64,000 nucleotides of DNA from Bog-159 sp049516155 (GTDB taxonomy: Bacteria > Acidobacteriota > Terriglobia > Bryobacterales > Bryobacteraceae), in the NCBI GenBank assembly GCA_049516155.1, contig JBEKTJ010000003.1, forward strand, positions 1-64,000. Reading direction: 5' to 3'. A program made the translations under genes and the position numbers. Each line of letters opens with the position of its first letter. Positions within the stretch are counted from its first letter, which is position 1. Positions 15,470 through 24,721 of this stretch are shown here, piece by piece. The notes below the pieces were generated by a model that saw only the letters and a program-made list of their open reading frames with translations, was not told where the DNA came from and made no database searches.

Positions 15470-18070
15470 ATGAATACTCAGGGTGCAAGAAAATTGAAAC
15501 CGGTTTGCGTCTTTAATGTGATCCCGTCCCTGCCCGAGCCGCTGGAGCCGTTGCGGGAACTCGCCTACAACCTGCGTTGGGCGTGGGACCACGACAGCAT
15601 CGAATTATTCCGGCGATTGGACTCGGACCTGTGGGATTCCACCGGCCGCAATCCGGTCCAAATGCTGGGCAGTATCGATCAGATGCGTTTGGTAGCGGCC
15701 GCCGCGGATGATTCCTTCCTGGCGCACTTGGAGCGCGTTTCGCGCGCCTTAGCGAACCGTATGGGAGAGAATTCCTGGTTTCGGCGCGTGCATTCGCCGG
15801 CCGGCAAGCTGCTGGTCGCCTATTTCTCCGCCGAGTTCGGGCTGACCGAATGCCTCTCTATTTTCGCGGGCGGATTGGGTGTGCTGGCGGGAGATCACGT
15901 CAAGTCGGCCAGCGACCTGGGAGTGCCGTTGGTGGGAGTGGGCCTGCTCTATCAACAGGGCTACTTCCGGCAGTATCTGAACCAGGCCGGATGGCAGCAG
16001 GAAGCATATGTGGCTAACGACTTCCATAATCTACCGCTGCGGCCGCTGATGCGGGCGGACGGCCAGCCTTCGACGATCGAAGTGCAATATCCCGGGCGCA
16101 CGGTGACGGCGCGCATCTGGGTTGCGCAGGCCGGACGAGTGCCGGTCTATTTGCTGGACGCGAATGTCGCGGCGAACAGCCCCGCGGACCGCGAAATCAC
16201 GGGCGAGCTTTACGGCGGCGACAATGAAATGCGCTTGAAGCAGGAGATCCTGCTCGGTGTCGGTGGTTACCGAGCGCTCGAAGCCGCCCAAGTCCAGCCA
16301 GCCGTCTATCACATGAACGAAGGCCACTCGGCCTTCTTGTCCCTGGAACATGTGCGGCGGCTGATGGAGCGCTACCGTTTTTCGTTCCGCGAGGCGCGCG
16401 AACTGGCGTCCCCCAGCCTGATCTTTACCACCCACACGCCCGTCGAAGCGGGGCACGATTACTTCGCTCCGGACCTGATGGAACGCTATTTCGCCGAGTA
16501 CTATCAGGCGCTCGGGCTCAAGCGCCACGATTTTCTGGCGCTGGGAAGGCGAAATGCAGGCGATCCAAACGAGCAATTCTGCATGACCGTACTCGCCATG
16601 CGGCTGGCGGCGTGCAGCAACGGCGTGAGCAAACTGCACGGCGAGGTAAGCCGGCGCATGTGGCAAGGGATCTGGCCCGGCGTGCCGGTCGAAGAGGTGC
16701 CCATCGGGCATGTGACTAATGGCGTGCATTTCCGCTCCTGGATTTCGAACGAGATGAACCAGTTGTACGACCGCTACCTGGGTCCGCAGTGGCGAGAAGC
16801 GGCCAACGGAGTTATCTGGAAGCGGGTGGAGACGATTCCGGCCGAAGAGCTTTGGCGTACACACGAGCGCCGGCGGGAGCGGCTGGTGGCGTTCGCCCGC
16901 CGGAAGCTGGGCGATCAATTGAAGCGCCGCGGCGCGCCGCAATCCGAAGTCGGATCCGCGGAAGAGGTTTTGAATCCCGAAGCGTTAACGATTGGCTTTG
17001 CGCGGCGCTTCGCCACCTATAAGCGCGCCACACTCCTGTTGCGCGATCCCGAACGCTTGAAACGCATCCTATGCGACGCCAAGCGGCCCGTACAGATAAT
17101 CTATGCGGGTAAGGCGCATCCCCGCGATGGGGGTGGCAAGGATCTCATCCAGCGGATCGTGGCCCTGGCGCGGGATCCGATGTTCCGCCGCCATATTGTT
17201 TTCCTGGAAGACCAGGATATGGCCGTCAGCAGATACCTGGTGCAGGGCTGCGACATCTGGTTGAATACACCCTTGCGACCTATGGAGGCCAGCGGGACCA
17301 GCGGCATGAAAGCCGCGGCCAACGGAGCGCTGAACCTCAGCACTCCGGATGGCTGGTGGGACGAAGCCTGGCATGCGCCCCGGCCCGATGGCGAATCGAT
17401 CGGCTGGGCCATCGGCAACGGCGAGCCCTACCATGATCCGGAACAGCAGGATCAGGTGGAAGCCGAGGCGCTCTACGATTTGTTGGAGCGGGATGTGGTA
17501 CCCACGTTTTATGAGCTGGGCGCGGATCGGCTGCCCCGCCGCTGGATTGCGCAGATGAAGGGATCCCTCAAGAACCTGTGCCCCACTTTTAATACCCATC
17601 GCATGGTGCGCGAATACACGGAGCGGTTCTATTTGCCGGCCTTCGAGCGGTTCGGCCGGCTGGAGGCGGATTCCGCCGCGGCTGCCCGCGCGCTGGCGTC
17701 CTGGCTGAACCTGGCGCGCCGCGAATGGCCGCAAGTGCGGGTGGGACCTTTGGAAGACGGTCCGGCGGGTACGGCCAAAGTCGGCGACCTGTTGGGCGTA
17801 CGTGCGCGCGTTCAGCTAGGCGCGCTGTCCCCGGATGACGTAACCGTCGAGCTGTATTTAGGGGCCCTGGATAACGCGGGCGAACTCATGCAGCCGGCTA
17901 CTTTCCCAATGCGCTGTGTCGCCGGTCCGGGCAACGGTGAGCACATCTTCGAAGCTACCGGCGTCCCCTGCTGGCGCAGCGGCTTGCAGGGCTACACCGT
18001 CCGCGTCCTGCCGCATCATCCGGATCTGGCCGCGCGCTTCGTGCCCGGCCTCATTACCTGGGCGAGCTAG
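15470..18070 (+). CDS. glgP: Glycogen/alpha-glucan phosphorylase
   Basis: An 866-residue GT35 enzyme of the bacterial alpha-glucan phosphorylase type with an N-terminal DUF3417-like domain (ELAYNLRWAWDHDSIELFRRLD). The body carries FSAEFGLTECLSIFAGGLGVLAGDH, HMNEGHSAFL and the PLP site GTSGMKAAANGALNLSTPDGWWDEA, with the Schiff-base Lys at residue 614. It releases glucose-1-phosphate from glycogen or maltodextrin in the cytoplasm and would cooperate with MalQ at 54534. The 3' end overlaps the convergent DinB gene by 17 bases. No strong Shine-Dalgarno is seen before ATG 15470. Confidence 0.95.
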   Translation: MNTQGARKLKPVCVFNVIPSLPEPLEPLRELAYNLRWAWDHDSIELFRRLDSDLWDSTGRNPVQMLGSIDQMRLVAAAADDSFLAHLERVSRALANRMGENSWFRRVHSPAGKLLVAYFSAEFGLTECLSIFAGGLGVLAGDHVKSASDLGVPLVGVGLLYQQGYFRQYLNQAGWQQEAYVANDFHNLPLRPLMRADGQPSTIEVQYPGRTVTARIWVAQAGRVPVYLLDANVAANSPADREITGELYGGDNEMRLKQEILLGVGGYRALEAAQVQPAVYHMNEGHSAFLSLEHVRRLMERYRFSFREARELASPSLIFTTHTPVEAGHDYFAPDLMERYFAEYYQALGLKRHDFLALGRRNAGDPNEQFCMTVLAMRLAACSNGVSKLHGEVSRRMWQGIWPGVPVEEVPIGHVTNGVHFRSWISNEMNQLYDRYLGPQWREAANGVIWKRVETIPAEELWRTHERRRERLVAFARRKLGDQLKRRGAPQSEVGSAEEVLNPEALTIGFARRFATYKRATLLLRDPERLKRILCDAKRPVQIIYAGKAHPRDGGGKDLIQRIVALARDPMFRRHIVFLEDQDMAVSRYLVQGCDIWLNTPLRPMEASGTSGMKAAANGALNLSTPDGWWDEAWHAPRPDGESIGWAIGNGEPYHDPEQQDQVEAEALYDLLERDVVPTFYELGADRLPRRWIAQMKGSLKNLCPTFNTHRMVREYTERFYLPAFERFGRLEADSAAAARALASWLNLARREWPQVRVGPLEDGPAGTAKVGDLLGVRARVQLGALSPDDVTVELYLGALDNAGELMQPATFPMRCVAGPGNGEHIFEATGVPCWRSGLQGYTVRVLPHHPDLAARFVPGLITWAS

Positions 18071-18587
18071 GACCGGCGCCATCGCCGCACACGCGCGCCA
18101 ACTGTGCCGCGCCGATGGCCTGTCCCAAATGGCGTTGCGTGTGTTCCGCGATGTGTACCAACAATCCGATTACGGTCGTTGGCAAACGCTTTCGCCCCAC
18201 CCAGCGCGGCGCGGCGAGGGTCGCCGGATCGATCGCGCGGACGACATCCTCGGCCCGCCGCAGCATCCTGTCGATGTCGCCCAACAATTCCGCGACACTT
18301 GCGCCGGGTTCCATCTCGGCCGCCAGCGCGCCCATCTGCGCTGCATCCAAGGGCCGCCCTTCGAGATAAGCCGTCAAACGATCCACGCTGCCGGCGATGT
18401 GCCGGAGATGAAAGCCCAGCGGCGCCAGTCCGTGAGGGCGCGCCCACACCTGGTTAACCGTAAGCCCTTCGGTATGCCGCGCCAGGTCCTCGCGCGTCTG
18501 CTGAAAGGTATACAGCGCCGGCGCGAGCACCGCATGTACCTGCGGCAAGGGCCCACGCAGCCAACTTTCAGGCAAAGCTTCAGGCAA
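18054..18587 (-). CDS. DinB-like four-helix-bundle protein
   Basis: A 177-residue protein of the DinB/YfiT group. Three spaced metal-ligand histidines are visible in GFHLRHIAGSVDRL and LLVHIAEHTQRHLGQ. The family contains metal-binding, thiol- or stress-related transferases; the reaction here is unknown. The probable start is TTG 18587, with weak support; a second TTG four codons on is also possible. It lies just downstream of and co-directional with the secreted repeat protein, and converges on glgP. Confidence 0.75.
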   Translation of the reverse strand: MPEALPESWLRGPLPQVHAVLAPALYTFQQTREDLARHTEGLTVNQVWARPHGLAPLGFHLRHIAGSVDRLTAYLEGRPLDAAQMGALAAEMEPGASVAELLGDIDRMLRRAEDVVRAIDPATLAAPRWVGRKRLPTTVIGLLVHIAEHTQRHLGQAIGAAQLARVCGDGAGPSSPR

Positions 18588-18616
18588 ACTCTCGGGAAAA
18601 TCGCCGATGTGCCCGC

Positions 18617-19348
18617 TCAGTTCTTCGTCTCGCTTTTCTTGCGTTGCAGGTTGAGTGGCACGCTGCCGCCGCCCTGGCTAAACGTCCCCGTCATCGCGGA
18701 GGCTTCTTTGTTCAGTGTGCCTTCGTAGGTACAACCGATCCCCTTCATATCTACCTTGACGGTATCTCCCGTGCGCGCGATGCCGGCGACGGGCACGCCA
18801 TTAACGCCCTGGTCGACGCTATCGAACGTGGCCGCGACGCTACCGTCGGTGTTCTTAGTGAAGCTGAATCGCACGTGCAGCGGCGTACCGTTGACGTCGA
18901 TCGCGCCCTCCCACACGCCCTCCAGCACTTGCACGTCTCCGCTGTTGGCGACCGCCACTTTCTCCACGGCCTTCGCTTCGGATTTCCACTTCAAGTCGAG
19001 CGGAATCGATTGGCCCCCCGCGGCGACATTGCCGGAGATGCTCTTGCCGTCCGCGGATAACTTGCCGTCAAAATGCGGGTCGCCACCGCCTGGAAGCGGG
19101 AAGCCTACGCCGGTTCCGTCCACCTTTACGTTATCCAGCGGCAATCCGGACAACCCTTGTGATGGAACGTCCATCTCCGCCACCCACTTATCCCCGTCGC
19201 GATGCAGGTTGATCAGAATACCCAAGGCGCCGCCGTCGGGGGTCTTGATGGTGCCTTCCCATAATCCGGCGGGGTCTACGGCTGCCCGCGCGGCCGCTGG
19301 CGCCAGCAGCAGCAACAACCCTGTTAGTAGTGCCGAGAATCGTATCAT
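18617..19348 (-). CDS. Secreted protein of two tandem beta domains
   Basis: A 243-residue exported protein: signal peptide MIRFSALLTGLLLLLAPAAARA, then two homologous ~100-residue units. The first starts GLWEGTIKTPDGG and ends SIPLDLKWKSE; the second starts GVWEGAIDVNGTPL and ends SVPLNLQRKKSE. Each contains a G-LP/G-VP and S-GN/TGTFSQGG pattern. From memory such units also occur attached to hydrolases in Acidobacteria; here they stand alone. ATG 19348 is chosen for the signal peptide. TACAAT lies 17 bases upstream. The function is unknown. Confidence 0.75.
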   Translation of the reverse strand: MIRFSALLTGLLLLLAPAAARAAVDPAGLWEGTIKTPDGGALGILINLHRDGDKWVAEMDVPSQGLSGLPLDNVKVDGTGVGFPLPGGGDPHFDGKLSADGKSISGNVAAGGQSIPLDLKWKSEAKAVEKVAVANSGDVQVLEGVWEGAIDVNGTPLHVRFSFTKNTDGSVAATFDSVDQGVNGVPVAGIARTGDTVKVDMKGIGCTYEGTLNKEASAMTGTFSQGGGSVPLNLQRKKSETKN

Positions 19349-19365
19349 ATGACCCCTGAAAATGG

Positions 19366-19371
19366 ATTGTA
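19366..19371 (-). promoter_or_regulatory. -10 hexamer TACAAT of the secreted repeat protein
   Basis: The minus-strand TACAAT would give a leader of about ten bases containing AGGGG near the ATG at 19348. Confidence 0.35.
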
Positions 19372-19426
19372 GCAGCACGCACAAAGGCAGTCTGAGTGCA
19401 CCAATCTACCCGGAGGTTTTATATTT

Positions 19427-19723
19427 ATGAACTGGAATGAAGTCGAAGGTAAGTGGAAACAAATGAAAGGCTCTGTGCGCGAGAAATTTGGCAAGCTGAC
19501 CGACGACGACCTGCAGGTTATAGGCGGTAAGAAAGACCAGTTCCTCGGCAAGCTGCAGGAACGTTATGGCATATCCCGCGACCAGGCCCAGAAGGATTTG
19601 GACAACTGGTTGCAGGGCCAGCATCAAATGGAAGCATCCGGCACCCACACACACGGCGGCTCGCAAGAAAAGGAAACGCCGCGCACCCGTACATCCGGCT
19701 CCGGCGGCTCGCAGGGGTATTAG
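19427..19723 (+). CDS. CsbD-family stress protein
   Basis: A 98-residue protein. The N-terminal ~65 residues match CsbD: MNWNEVEGKWKQMKGSVREKFGKLTDDDL, GKKDQFLGKLQERYGIS. The tail is a Gly/Ser/Thr-rich, disordered extension. CsbD proteins are abundant general-stress proteins of unclear mechanism. A good Shine-Dalgarno (CGGAGG, 19411-19416) precedes the ATG, and the gene is divergent from the secreted repeat protein. Confidence 0.9.
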   Translation: MNWNEVEGKWKQMKGSVREKFGKLTDDDLQVIGGKKDQFLGKLQERYGISRDQAQKDLDNWLQGQHQMEASGTHTHGGSQEKETPRTRTSGSGGSQGY

Positions 19724-19814
19724 CAATTCCTTCTTGCCGGCATGTGCGGCGGGGTGGCGCCTGAAGCGCGCTACCTCGCCGCAACTGTTGGGGAGCGATT
19801 GCCCAGCCGCTTGC

Positions 19815-19820
19815 TAAACT
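19815..19820 (+). promoter_or_regulatory. -10 hexamer TAAACT of the M20 peptidase gene
   Basis: It is followed by seven bases and ATG 19828, with no Shine-Dalgarno between. Confidence 0.4.
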
Positions 19821-19827
19821 GAAGAGC

Positions 19828-21084
19828 ATGGCGGCAGACCTCGCACCTATCTCCGGCTTGGTCGGCGAAGCGGCCGATTTGCGCGGCATGCGCGAGTGCC
19901 TCCAGTGGTTCACGCGCGAGAAGCAGTGGATCAACGACATCCACCTGCAGATCTGCCGCGTGCCCGCGCCCACCTTCCTCGAACAACAGCGCGCCGAGTG
20001 GATCGTTGGGCAGTTCCGCAATCTGGGATGGGAGGGCCATATCGATCGCGCCGGCAATGTGATCGCTACTCCGGATGGGCACTCGGAGGGGCCCTATGTG
20101 GCCCTCACCGCGCACCTCGACACGGTGCTGGCGCCGCGCGTCAAGGAAGACATCGGCATGGAGCCGGACGGGCGTTTTCGCGGTCCGGGCATTTCCGATA
20201 ACGGCGCCGGCCTGGCTGCCCTGCTGGCTATCGCGCGCGCTCTGAAAATCTGCCCTCCGGTCGAGGGTTGGCATGCCGATCTGGTGCTGGTCGCCAATGT
20301 AGGAGAGGAAGGCGAAGGCAACTTGAGCGGTATGCGGCACCTCTGTAAGCAGTCGGCGCTGGGAAGGAAGATCGGAGCCTTCTTGGTGCTGGATGGCGCC
20401 TCGACCGATCACATCACAAATCGCGCGCTCGGCAGCCGCCGCTTCGAGGTGATATTCACCGGTCCCGGCGGACATAGCTGGAGCGATTATGGCGTGGGCA
20501 ACCCGGTACACGCGCTCAGCCGCGCCATCTCACAATTCTCCGACGCGCGTTTGACGGGCCCGCCGAAATCCAGCTTCAATGTGGGGTTCATCGAAGGCGG
20601 CGCCAGCGTGAACGCGATCCCGGCGATGGCGCGCGCCAAAGTCGACATCCGCTCCGAGAGTAATCAGAAGATGGATGAACTTGTCGATGCGCTCACCAAC
20701 GCGATCGAGCGCGCGCTCGAAATCGAGAATCAGCGGGCCTCGGGCGGCAAAATAGCGGTGAAGATTCGCGAGATTGGCTCGCGGCCTGCCGCCAACCTGG
20801 CCGAGCACTCGCCCATCCTCAACTATCTTCGCGCGGTGGATAGCCATTTGGGTATCCGCTCGCACCTGGATTGCGCTTCTACCGACGCCAACATTCCCAT
20901 GTCGCTGGGTATCCCAGCCGTTTCGATCGGGGCGGGCGGCCAGGGCGGCGGCGCGCACACAACTCAGGAATGGTTTAAGCCCGAGGGCCGCGACTTGGGG
21001 TTGAAGCGCATTCTGCTGACACTGTGCCTGTTGCTGCGCGATCCTCAGTTCGGGGCCGCCACCGCGCTCGTGACGCCGCAGTGA
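19828..21084 (+). CDS. M20-family metallopeptidase
   Basis: A 418-residue peptidase of the M20 (PepT/ArgE-like) group. Metal-site motifs are present: VALTAHLDTVL, RGPGISDNGAGLAALLA and VANVGEEGEGNLSGM (catalytic Glu pair). The dimerisation or lid domain follows (FTGPGGHSWSDYG, IEGGASVNAIPAMARAKVDIRSE), then SLGIPAVSIGAGGQGGGAHTTQEWF with the final His ligand. There is no signal peptide, so it is a cytosolic di- or tripeptidase or deacylase. Its stop overlaps the GTG start of the EamA transporter. The mRNA is predicted leaderless. Confidence 0.92.
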   Translation: MAADLAPISGLVGEAADLRGMRECLQWFTREKQWINDIHLQICRVPAPTFLEQQRAEWIVGQFRNLGWEGHIDRAGNVIATPDGHSEGPYVALTAHLDTVLAPRVKEDIGMEPDGRFRGPGISDNGAGLAALLAIARALKICPPVEGWHADLVLVANVGEEGEGNLSGMRHLCKQSALGRKIGAFLVLDGASTDHITNRALGSRRFEVIFTGPGGHSWSDYGVGNPVHALSRAISQFSDARLTGPPKSSFNVGFIEGGASVNAIPAMARAKVDIRSESNQKMDELVDALTNAIERALEIENQRASGGKIAVKIREIGSRPAANLAEHSPILNYLRAVDSHLGIRSHLDCASTDANIPMSLGIPAVSIGAGGQGGGAHTTQEWFKPEGRDLGLKRILLTLCLLLRDPQFGAATALVTPQ

Positions 21085-21992
21085 GAAGCCGCGCCGAAGC
21101 CGCGCTAGTCGTCAATACCCTCATTTGGGGATCCACTTTTGTCTTGGTTAAGCAGGCCCTCCGCGATGTATCGCCGATCCTCTTTTTGGCCCTGCGATTC
21201 ACCTTGGCGACGGTGGTTTTGTTGCTCTTGTTCCGCGCCTCTTCGCGGGGATCGTGGAACCATCCCCGAAATCCCCGCTGGTCGCTAACGGGTGGCGCCC
21301 TGGCTGGCGTATTTCTCTTCTCCGGATACGCATTTCAAACCATTGGCCTGCAATTCACGAGCGCCCCGAAATCGGCCTTCTTGACCGGCCTCACCGCGGT
21401 GATGACGCCGTTGCTCGCCGCGTTGGTCTATCGGAAGACACCCCGCGCGCTGGAGATAGGCGGGGTTCTCCTGGCCACGTGCGGCATGGCCCTGATGACG
21501 TTGCCGGGCGCCACGCTGGCCATGAATCGCGGCGACCTGCTGACCATCTGCTGCGCGGCTTGTTACGCCGCCCACATCCTCACCCTGAGCCGCTACTCGG
21601 CCAAGGCCAGTTTCGAACTGTTGGCGACGGCCCAGATCGGAATCTCGGCGCTGCTGGCCTGGACGCTTTTCCGAGGCATGGAAACGCCCCGCATCCGATG
21701 GACCCCGCAGGTGTGGGCTGCCATCGTCATCACCGGTGTCTTCGCCACGGCCCTGGCCTTTACTTTCCAAGCGTGGGCGCAACGATACACCACGTCCACG
21801 CGTACCGCGCTGATCTTCATGCTGGAACCGGTATTCGCTTGGATTACTTCCTACCTGCTGACCGGAGAAACTCTCTCCACGCAGGCCGCGGCGGGGGCTG
21901 GCCTTATCCTGGCGGGCGTCCTGGTGGTGGAGTTGAAACCGTTCCAACCGCGAGGGCATCCATTGGATCGAGACGTGCAACGAGACGCCTGA
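21081..21992 (+). CDS. EamA/DMT-family transporter
   Basis: A 303-residue inner-membrane protein with about ten hydrophobic helices and two EamA repeats (VVNTLIWGSTFVLVKQALRDVSP; LTICCAACYAAHILTLSRYS). The second half has TSTRTALIFMLEPVFAWITSYLLTGE, a typical EamA signature. It probably exports metabolites; the substrate is unknown. The GTG 21081 start overlaps the M20 stop (GTGA), so a longer in-frame reading inside the upstream gene is rejected. Coupling to a peptidase hints at amino-acid or peptide metabolite efflux, which is only an inference. Confidence 0.88.
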   Translation: MRSRAEAALVVNTLIWGSTFVLVKQALRDVSPILFLALRFTLATVVLLLLFRASSRGSWNHPRNPRWSLTGGALAGVFLFSGYAFQTIGLQFTSAPKSAFLTGLTAVMTPLLAALVYRKTPRALEIGGVLLATCGMALMTLPGATLAMNRGDLLTICCAACYAAHILTLSRYSAKASFELLATAQIGISALLAWTLFRGMETPRIRWTPQVWAAIVITGVFATALAFTFQAWAQRYTTSTRTALIFMLEPVFAWITSYLLTGETLSTQAAAGAGLILAGVLVVELKPFQPRGHPLDRDVQRDA

Positions 21993-22016
21993 CGAAGGCT
22001 GGGTCCGCAGTATAAT
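21989..22016 (+). promoter_or_regulatory. Promoter of the HtrA gene
   Basis: CTGACG (21989-21994, 4 of 6 to TTGACA), 16-base spacer, then perfect TATAAT (22011-22016). The start codon is 39 bases after the hexamer with an AGGAG at 22040-22044, so this gene has a normal leader. Confidence 0.6.
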
Positions 22017-22055
22017 ATTAGAAGGTCGGAAGTCCGCCCAGGAGCGAGCCATACC

Positions 22056-23675
22056 ATGAGTTTCTTTGACAAGTTGCGTAGACAGAAGCTGCTGTCTTTT
22101 ACCCTGATCCTTTTCACGCTGGCCATCGGTATCGTGATCGGCACGTTGGTGAACACCGGTGCGAAAGCCGCAAAGGACAACACCGCGGCGCCCGGGGCAA
22201 CGCCCCTCACGATCCCCAATCCCGTGCAGGTGCAGAACTCGTTCGCCACAATCGCGAAGCAGGTTGAGCCGTCCGTAGTCAATATCTCGACCACGTATAT
22301 GCCCAAGGCGCCCACGCGCAATCGCCGTCGCGCCGCTCCCCAGCAACCCGATCAGGGCGACGATGAGGATCAAGGCGACCAGGGTCAGGGCGATCAGGGC
22401 AACATGGAAGACTTCTTCCAGCGGTTCTTTAGCAACCCGTTTGGCGGCAATGCGCCGAATATTCCGCAACACCGCACCAACGCCCTGGGCTCCGGGGTGG
22501 TAGTGGACAAGGCGGGCTACATTCTTACGAACAATCACGTGGTGGAGAAAGCCGACCGGATTCAAGTCAAGTTTATGGGCGACACCACCGAATATGACGC
22601 GAAGGTTGTGGGCGTAGACTCGGCCACGGACTTGGCGGTGATCCGCGTGGAGGGCAAGAGCAATCTGGCGCCCGCCCGCATCGGCAATTCCGACGCAGTG
22701 CAAGTGGGCGATTGGGCCATCGCGATCGGCTCCCCGTTCAGCTTCGAGGAGACCATGACGCTGGGCATCATCAGCGCCAAGGAACGCGACGTCGACCCCT
22801 TACAGCAGTTTCAGCATTTTCTGCAAACCGACGCCGCCATCAATCCCGGGAACAGCGGCGGTCCGCTGCTGAACATCAATGGCGAAGTGGTCGGCATCAA
22901 TACGGCCATTGCCTCCCGTTCGGGCGGTTATCAAGGCATCGGTTTCGCCCTGCCTATCAACGAAGCGGTGAAGGTTTATAACGACATCATCAAGAACGGC
23001 AAAGTCGTGCGCGGATCCATCGGGATCAGTTTCACTCCGTCCGGCACCCCCAGGGCCGAGGCGCTGCTGAAAGCCAACGGTGCGCCGGAGGGCGTATTCG
23101 TCGAGCAGGTGCCGGCGAACGGACCTGCGGATAAGGCGGGCATCAAACCCGAGGACATCATCGTGGCCCTGAACGGCAAGCCCATTCGCAATGGCGGCGA
23201 ATTGGTCGACCGGGTCACCAGCACGCCTATCGGCACGCCACTTACGGTGACCGTGTTGCGCGAACACCAGCGAATGGATTTCCATGTCGTGGTGGCCGAC
23301 CTCGCGAAGGTCTTTCCGGAGCGGTTCGGAAACGGGAAGGAGCAGGAGGCCGGCCCTGCGGAAGGCACTCAGGCCCTGTTTGGCATCGCCATCGAAAACC
23401 TGACCGATGCCCGCCGCGAGAATATGGGGATCAAGCAAAACGGCGTCATGGTCAGTTCCGTGGAGCAGAATTCATTCGCGGAGGATATCGACTTGCGGAA
23501 AGGCGACGTAATCGTGGAGATCAACCGGCAGCCGGTGCATTCTACCGACGACGTTACGCGCATCCAGCATACGCTGAAGCCGGGCGATGCGGTGGCCTTC
23601 CGGGTACTGCGGCAAACCGGCCGCGGCGAATGGAGTCCGGTGTTCCCGGCGGGCGCTTTGCCCAGCCATCCATAG
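22056..23675 (+). CDS. Do-like serine protease (DegP/HtrA)
   Basis: A 539-residue envelope protease: N-terminal membrane anchor or signal (LLSFTLILFTLAIGIVIGTL), an acidic Gln/Asp/Gly-rich linker (about 90-115), trypsin-like domain with His161 (ILTNNHVVEKA), Asp192 (SATDLAVIRV) and Ser267 (NPGNSGGPLLNI), then two PDZ domains (KAGIKPEDIIVALNGKPI; IDLRKGDVIVEINRQPV). It degrades misfolded periplasmic proteins. It has its own promoter and Shine-Dalgarno, and is followed 11 bases later by a co-directional peptidoglycan-binding protein. DegP and DegQ/DegS types cannot be separated, but two PDZ domains favour DegP/Q. Confidence 0.95.
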   Translation: MSFFDKLRRQKLLSFTLILFTLAIGIVIGTLVNTGAKAAKDNTAAPGATPLTIPNPVQVQNSFATIAKQVEPSVVNISTTYMPKAPTRNRRRAAPQQPDQGDDEDQGDQGQGDQGNMEDFFQRFFSNPFGGNAPNIPQHRTNALGSGVVVDKAGYILTNNHVVEKADRIQVKFMGDTTEYDAKVVGVDSATDLAVIRVEGKSNLAPARIGNSDAVQVGDWAIAIGSPFSFEETMTLGIISAKERDVDPLQQFQHFLQTDAAINPGNSGGPLLNINGEVVGINTAIASRSGGYQGIGFALPINEAVKVYNDIIKNGKVVRGSIGISFTPSGTPRAEALLKANGAPEGVFVEQVPANGPADKAGIKPEDIIVALNGKPIRNGGELVDRVTSTPIGTPLTVTVLREHQRMDFHVVVADLAKVFPERFGNGKEQEAGPAEGTQALFGIAIENLTDARRENMGIKQNGVMVSSVEQNSFAEDIDLRKGDVIVEINRQPVHSTDDVTRIQHTLKPGDAVAFRVLRQTGRGEWSPVFPAGALPSHP

Positions 23676-23686
23676 ACGGAGGACGA

Positions 23687-24139
23687 TTGCAGTTTAGAAG
23701 ATCCATCGCGATAGTGGCCGCCGGGCTGATTTGCTCGGCGGGTTTGCTGGCGGCTACTGTCCAGAAGAAAAAGTCCACGCATCCCAAGGCCGCGGCGACC
23801 GGCTCTCCGAAGAGAACGACGCCGATGCGGCGTGCGCAACACAAGCCAGCCATGAAAACAGCGCGCTCGGCGCACGCGGGCCAAAAGACCGCCGCCCATT
23901 CCGCGCAGGCAGCGCCGTCGAAATGGCGGCCGGGACAAATGGCGCCCACGGCCGACCGCTACAAGGAAATTCAGTCGGCACTGGCCCAGAAAGGTTATCT
24001 GCATGGAGAGGCTTCCGGCGTTTGGAATCAGGACTCCGCGGACGCGTTACGCCGGTTTCAGCAGGATCAAAACCTGCAAGCCAGCGGCAAGCTGGACTCG
24101 CTTTCGATTATTGCGCTGGGACTGGGCCCGAAGTATTAA
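23687..24139 (+). CDS. Exported peptidoglycan-binding protein
   Basis: A 150-residue protein starting at TTG 23687; ACGGAGGAC immediately upstream fixes this start, and the earlier in-frame ATG lies inside HtrA. A signal or anchor (RRSIAIVAAGLICSAGLLAA) is followed by a Lys/Ala/His-rich linker. Residues about 90-148 form a PG_binding_1 domain: YKEIQSALAQKGYLHGEASGVWNQDSADALRRFQQDQNL. It probably tethers to the cell wall in the periplasm. Position suggests co-transcription with the protease. Confidence 0.85.
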   Translation: MQFRRSIAIVAAGLICSAGLLAATVQKKKSTHPKAAATGSPKRTTPMRRAQHKPAMKTARSAHAGQKTAAHSAQAAPSKWRPGQMAPTADRYKEIQSALAQKGYLHGEASGVWNQDSADALRRFQQDQNLQASGKLDSLSIIALGLGPKY

Positions 24140-24152
24140 GGCACTGGCCTGC

Positions 24153-24158
24153 TAGAAT
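24153..24158 (+). promoter_or_regulatory. -10 hexamer TAGAAT of the Fur-family gene
   Basis: TAGAAT lies 14 bases before ATG 24173, predicting a very short leader with only GAGAAG as a weak ribosome site. Confidence 0.35.
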
Positions 24159-24172
24159 GTGAGAAGCCGGTT

Positions 24173-24721
24173 ATGGCCGTCGACTCCATCAAGGGCTCTC
24201 TGCGAGAGAAGGGCGTGCGGCTCACTCGCCAGCGCCAGCTCCTGCTTGAGTTGATCGACCAGACCGGACAGCATCTGGATGCCGAACGGTTGTTCCAACT
24301 GGCCAAGGAAAAAGATCCCAAACTAAACCGCGTGACGGTCTACCGTACGCTGAAAATGCTGAAGGCCGGCGGCATGGTGGACGAGTTGGACCTCATGCAC
24401 CACGAGGGCGACCAGCATTACTACGAAACCCGCCTGAAACAGGAGCACGCGCACGTCATCTGCCTGCGTTGCGGCAAGGTCGAAGAGTTTTTCGGCGAAC
24501 CCCTGCAACGGTTGCGCAAGCAGATCGAAAGCCATTTCGGATTTCAAATCCTTTTGGCGCGTACCGAAGTCGGTGGATACTGCGCGCATTGCCAGTCGCT
24601 GCGCGCGCTGGAGTTGGACAGAGCGCGGCAGCACGGGTTTCCGGACGCGCCGTTAGTGAGCGGTGCGCCGCTTGCACCGGGTGCGCCGCACCGGCCCCGC
24701 GCCAAGCGCACCTCCGCCTGA
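24173..24721 (+). CDS. Fur/PerR-family metalloregulator
   Basis: A 182-residue regulator. A winged helix (VRLTRQRQLLLELIDQTGQHLDAERLF, LNRVTVYRTLKMLKAGG) is followed by the metal/dimer domain: HHEGDQHYYETR, HAHVICLRCGKVEEF (CxxC zinc site) and GGYCAHCQ (second CxxC). It represses metal-uptake or oxidative-stress genes; Fur, Zur and PerR are not distinguishable here. The C-terminal ~30 residues are an Ala/Pro/Arg-rich tail beyond the usual family end. Its TGA overlaps the ATG of the FHA-PP2C gene, so the two are translationally coupled. Confidence 0.92.
   Translation: MAVDSIKGSLREKGVRLTRQRQLLLELIDQTGQHLDAERLFQLAKEKDPKLNRVTVYRTLKMLKAGGMVDELDLMHHEGDQHYYETRLKQEHAHVICLRCGKVEEFFGEPLQRLRKQIESHFGFQILLARTEVGGYCAHCQSLRALELDRARQHGFPDAPLVSGAPLAPGAPHRPRAKRTSA

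Noticed and set aside
22325..22400. GATCAGGGCGA repeats in the HtrA gene as a CRISPR-like or regulatory array
   Set aside because: They encode an in-frame Asp/Gln/Gly linker inside the protease. Low-complexity coding sequence explains them.
21285..22703. A 472-codon minus-strand frame across the EamA and HtrA genes
   Set aside because: It spans two well-supported plus-strand genes and their promoter, and has no recognisable product.
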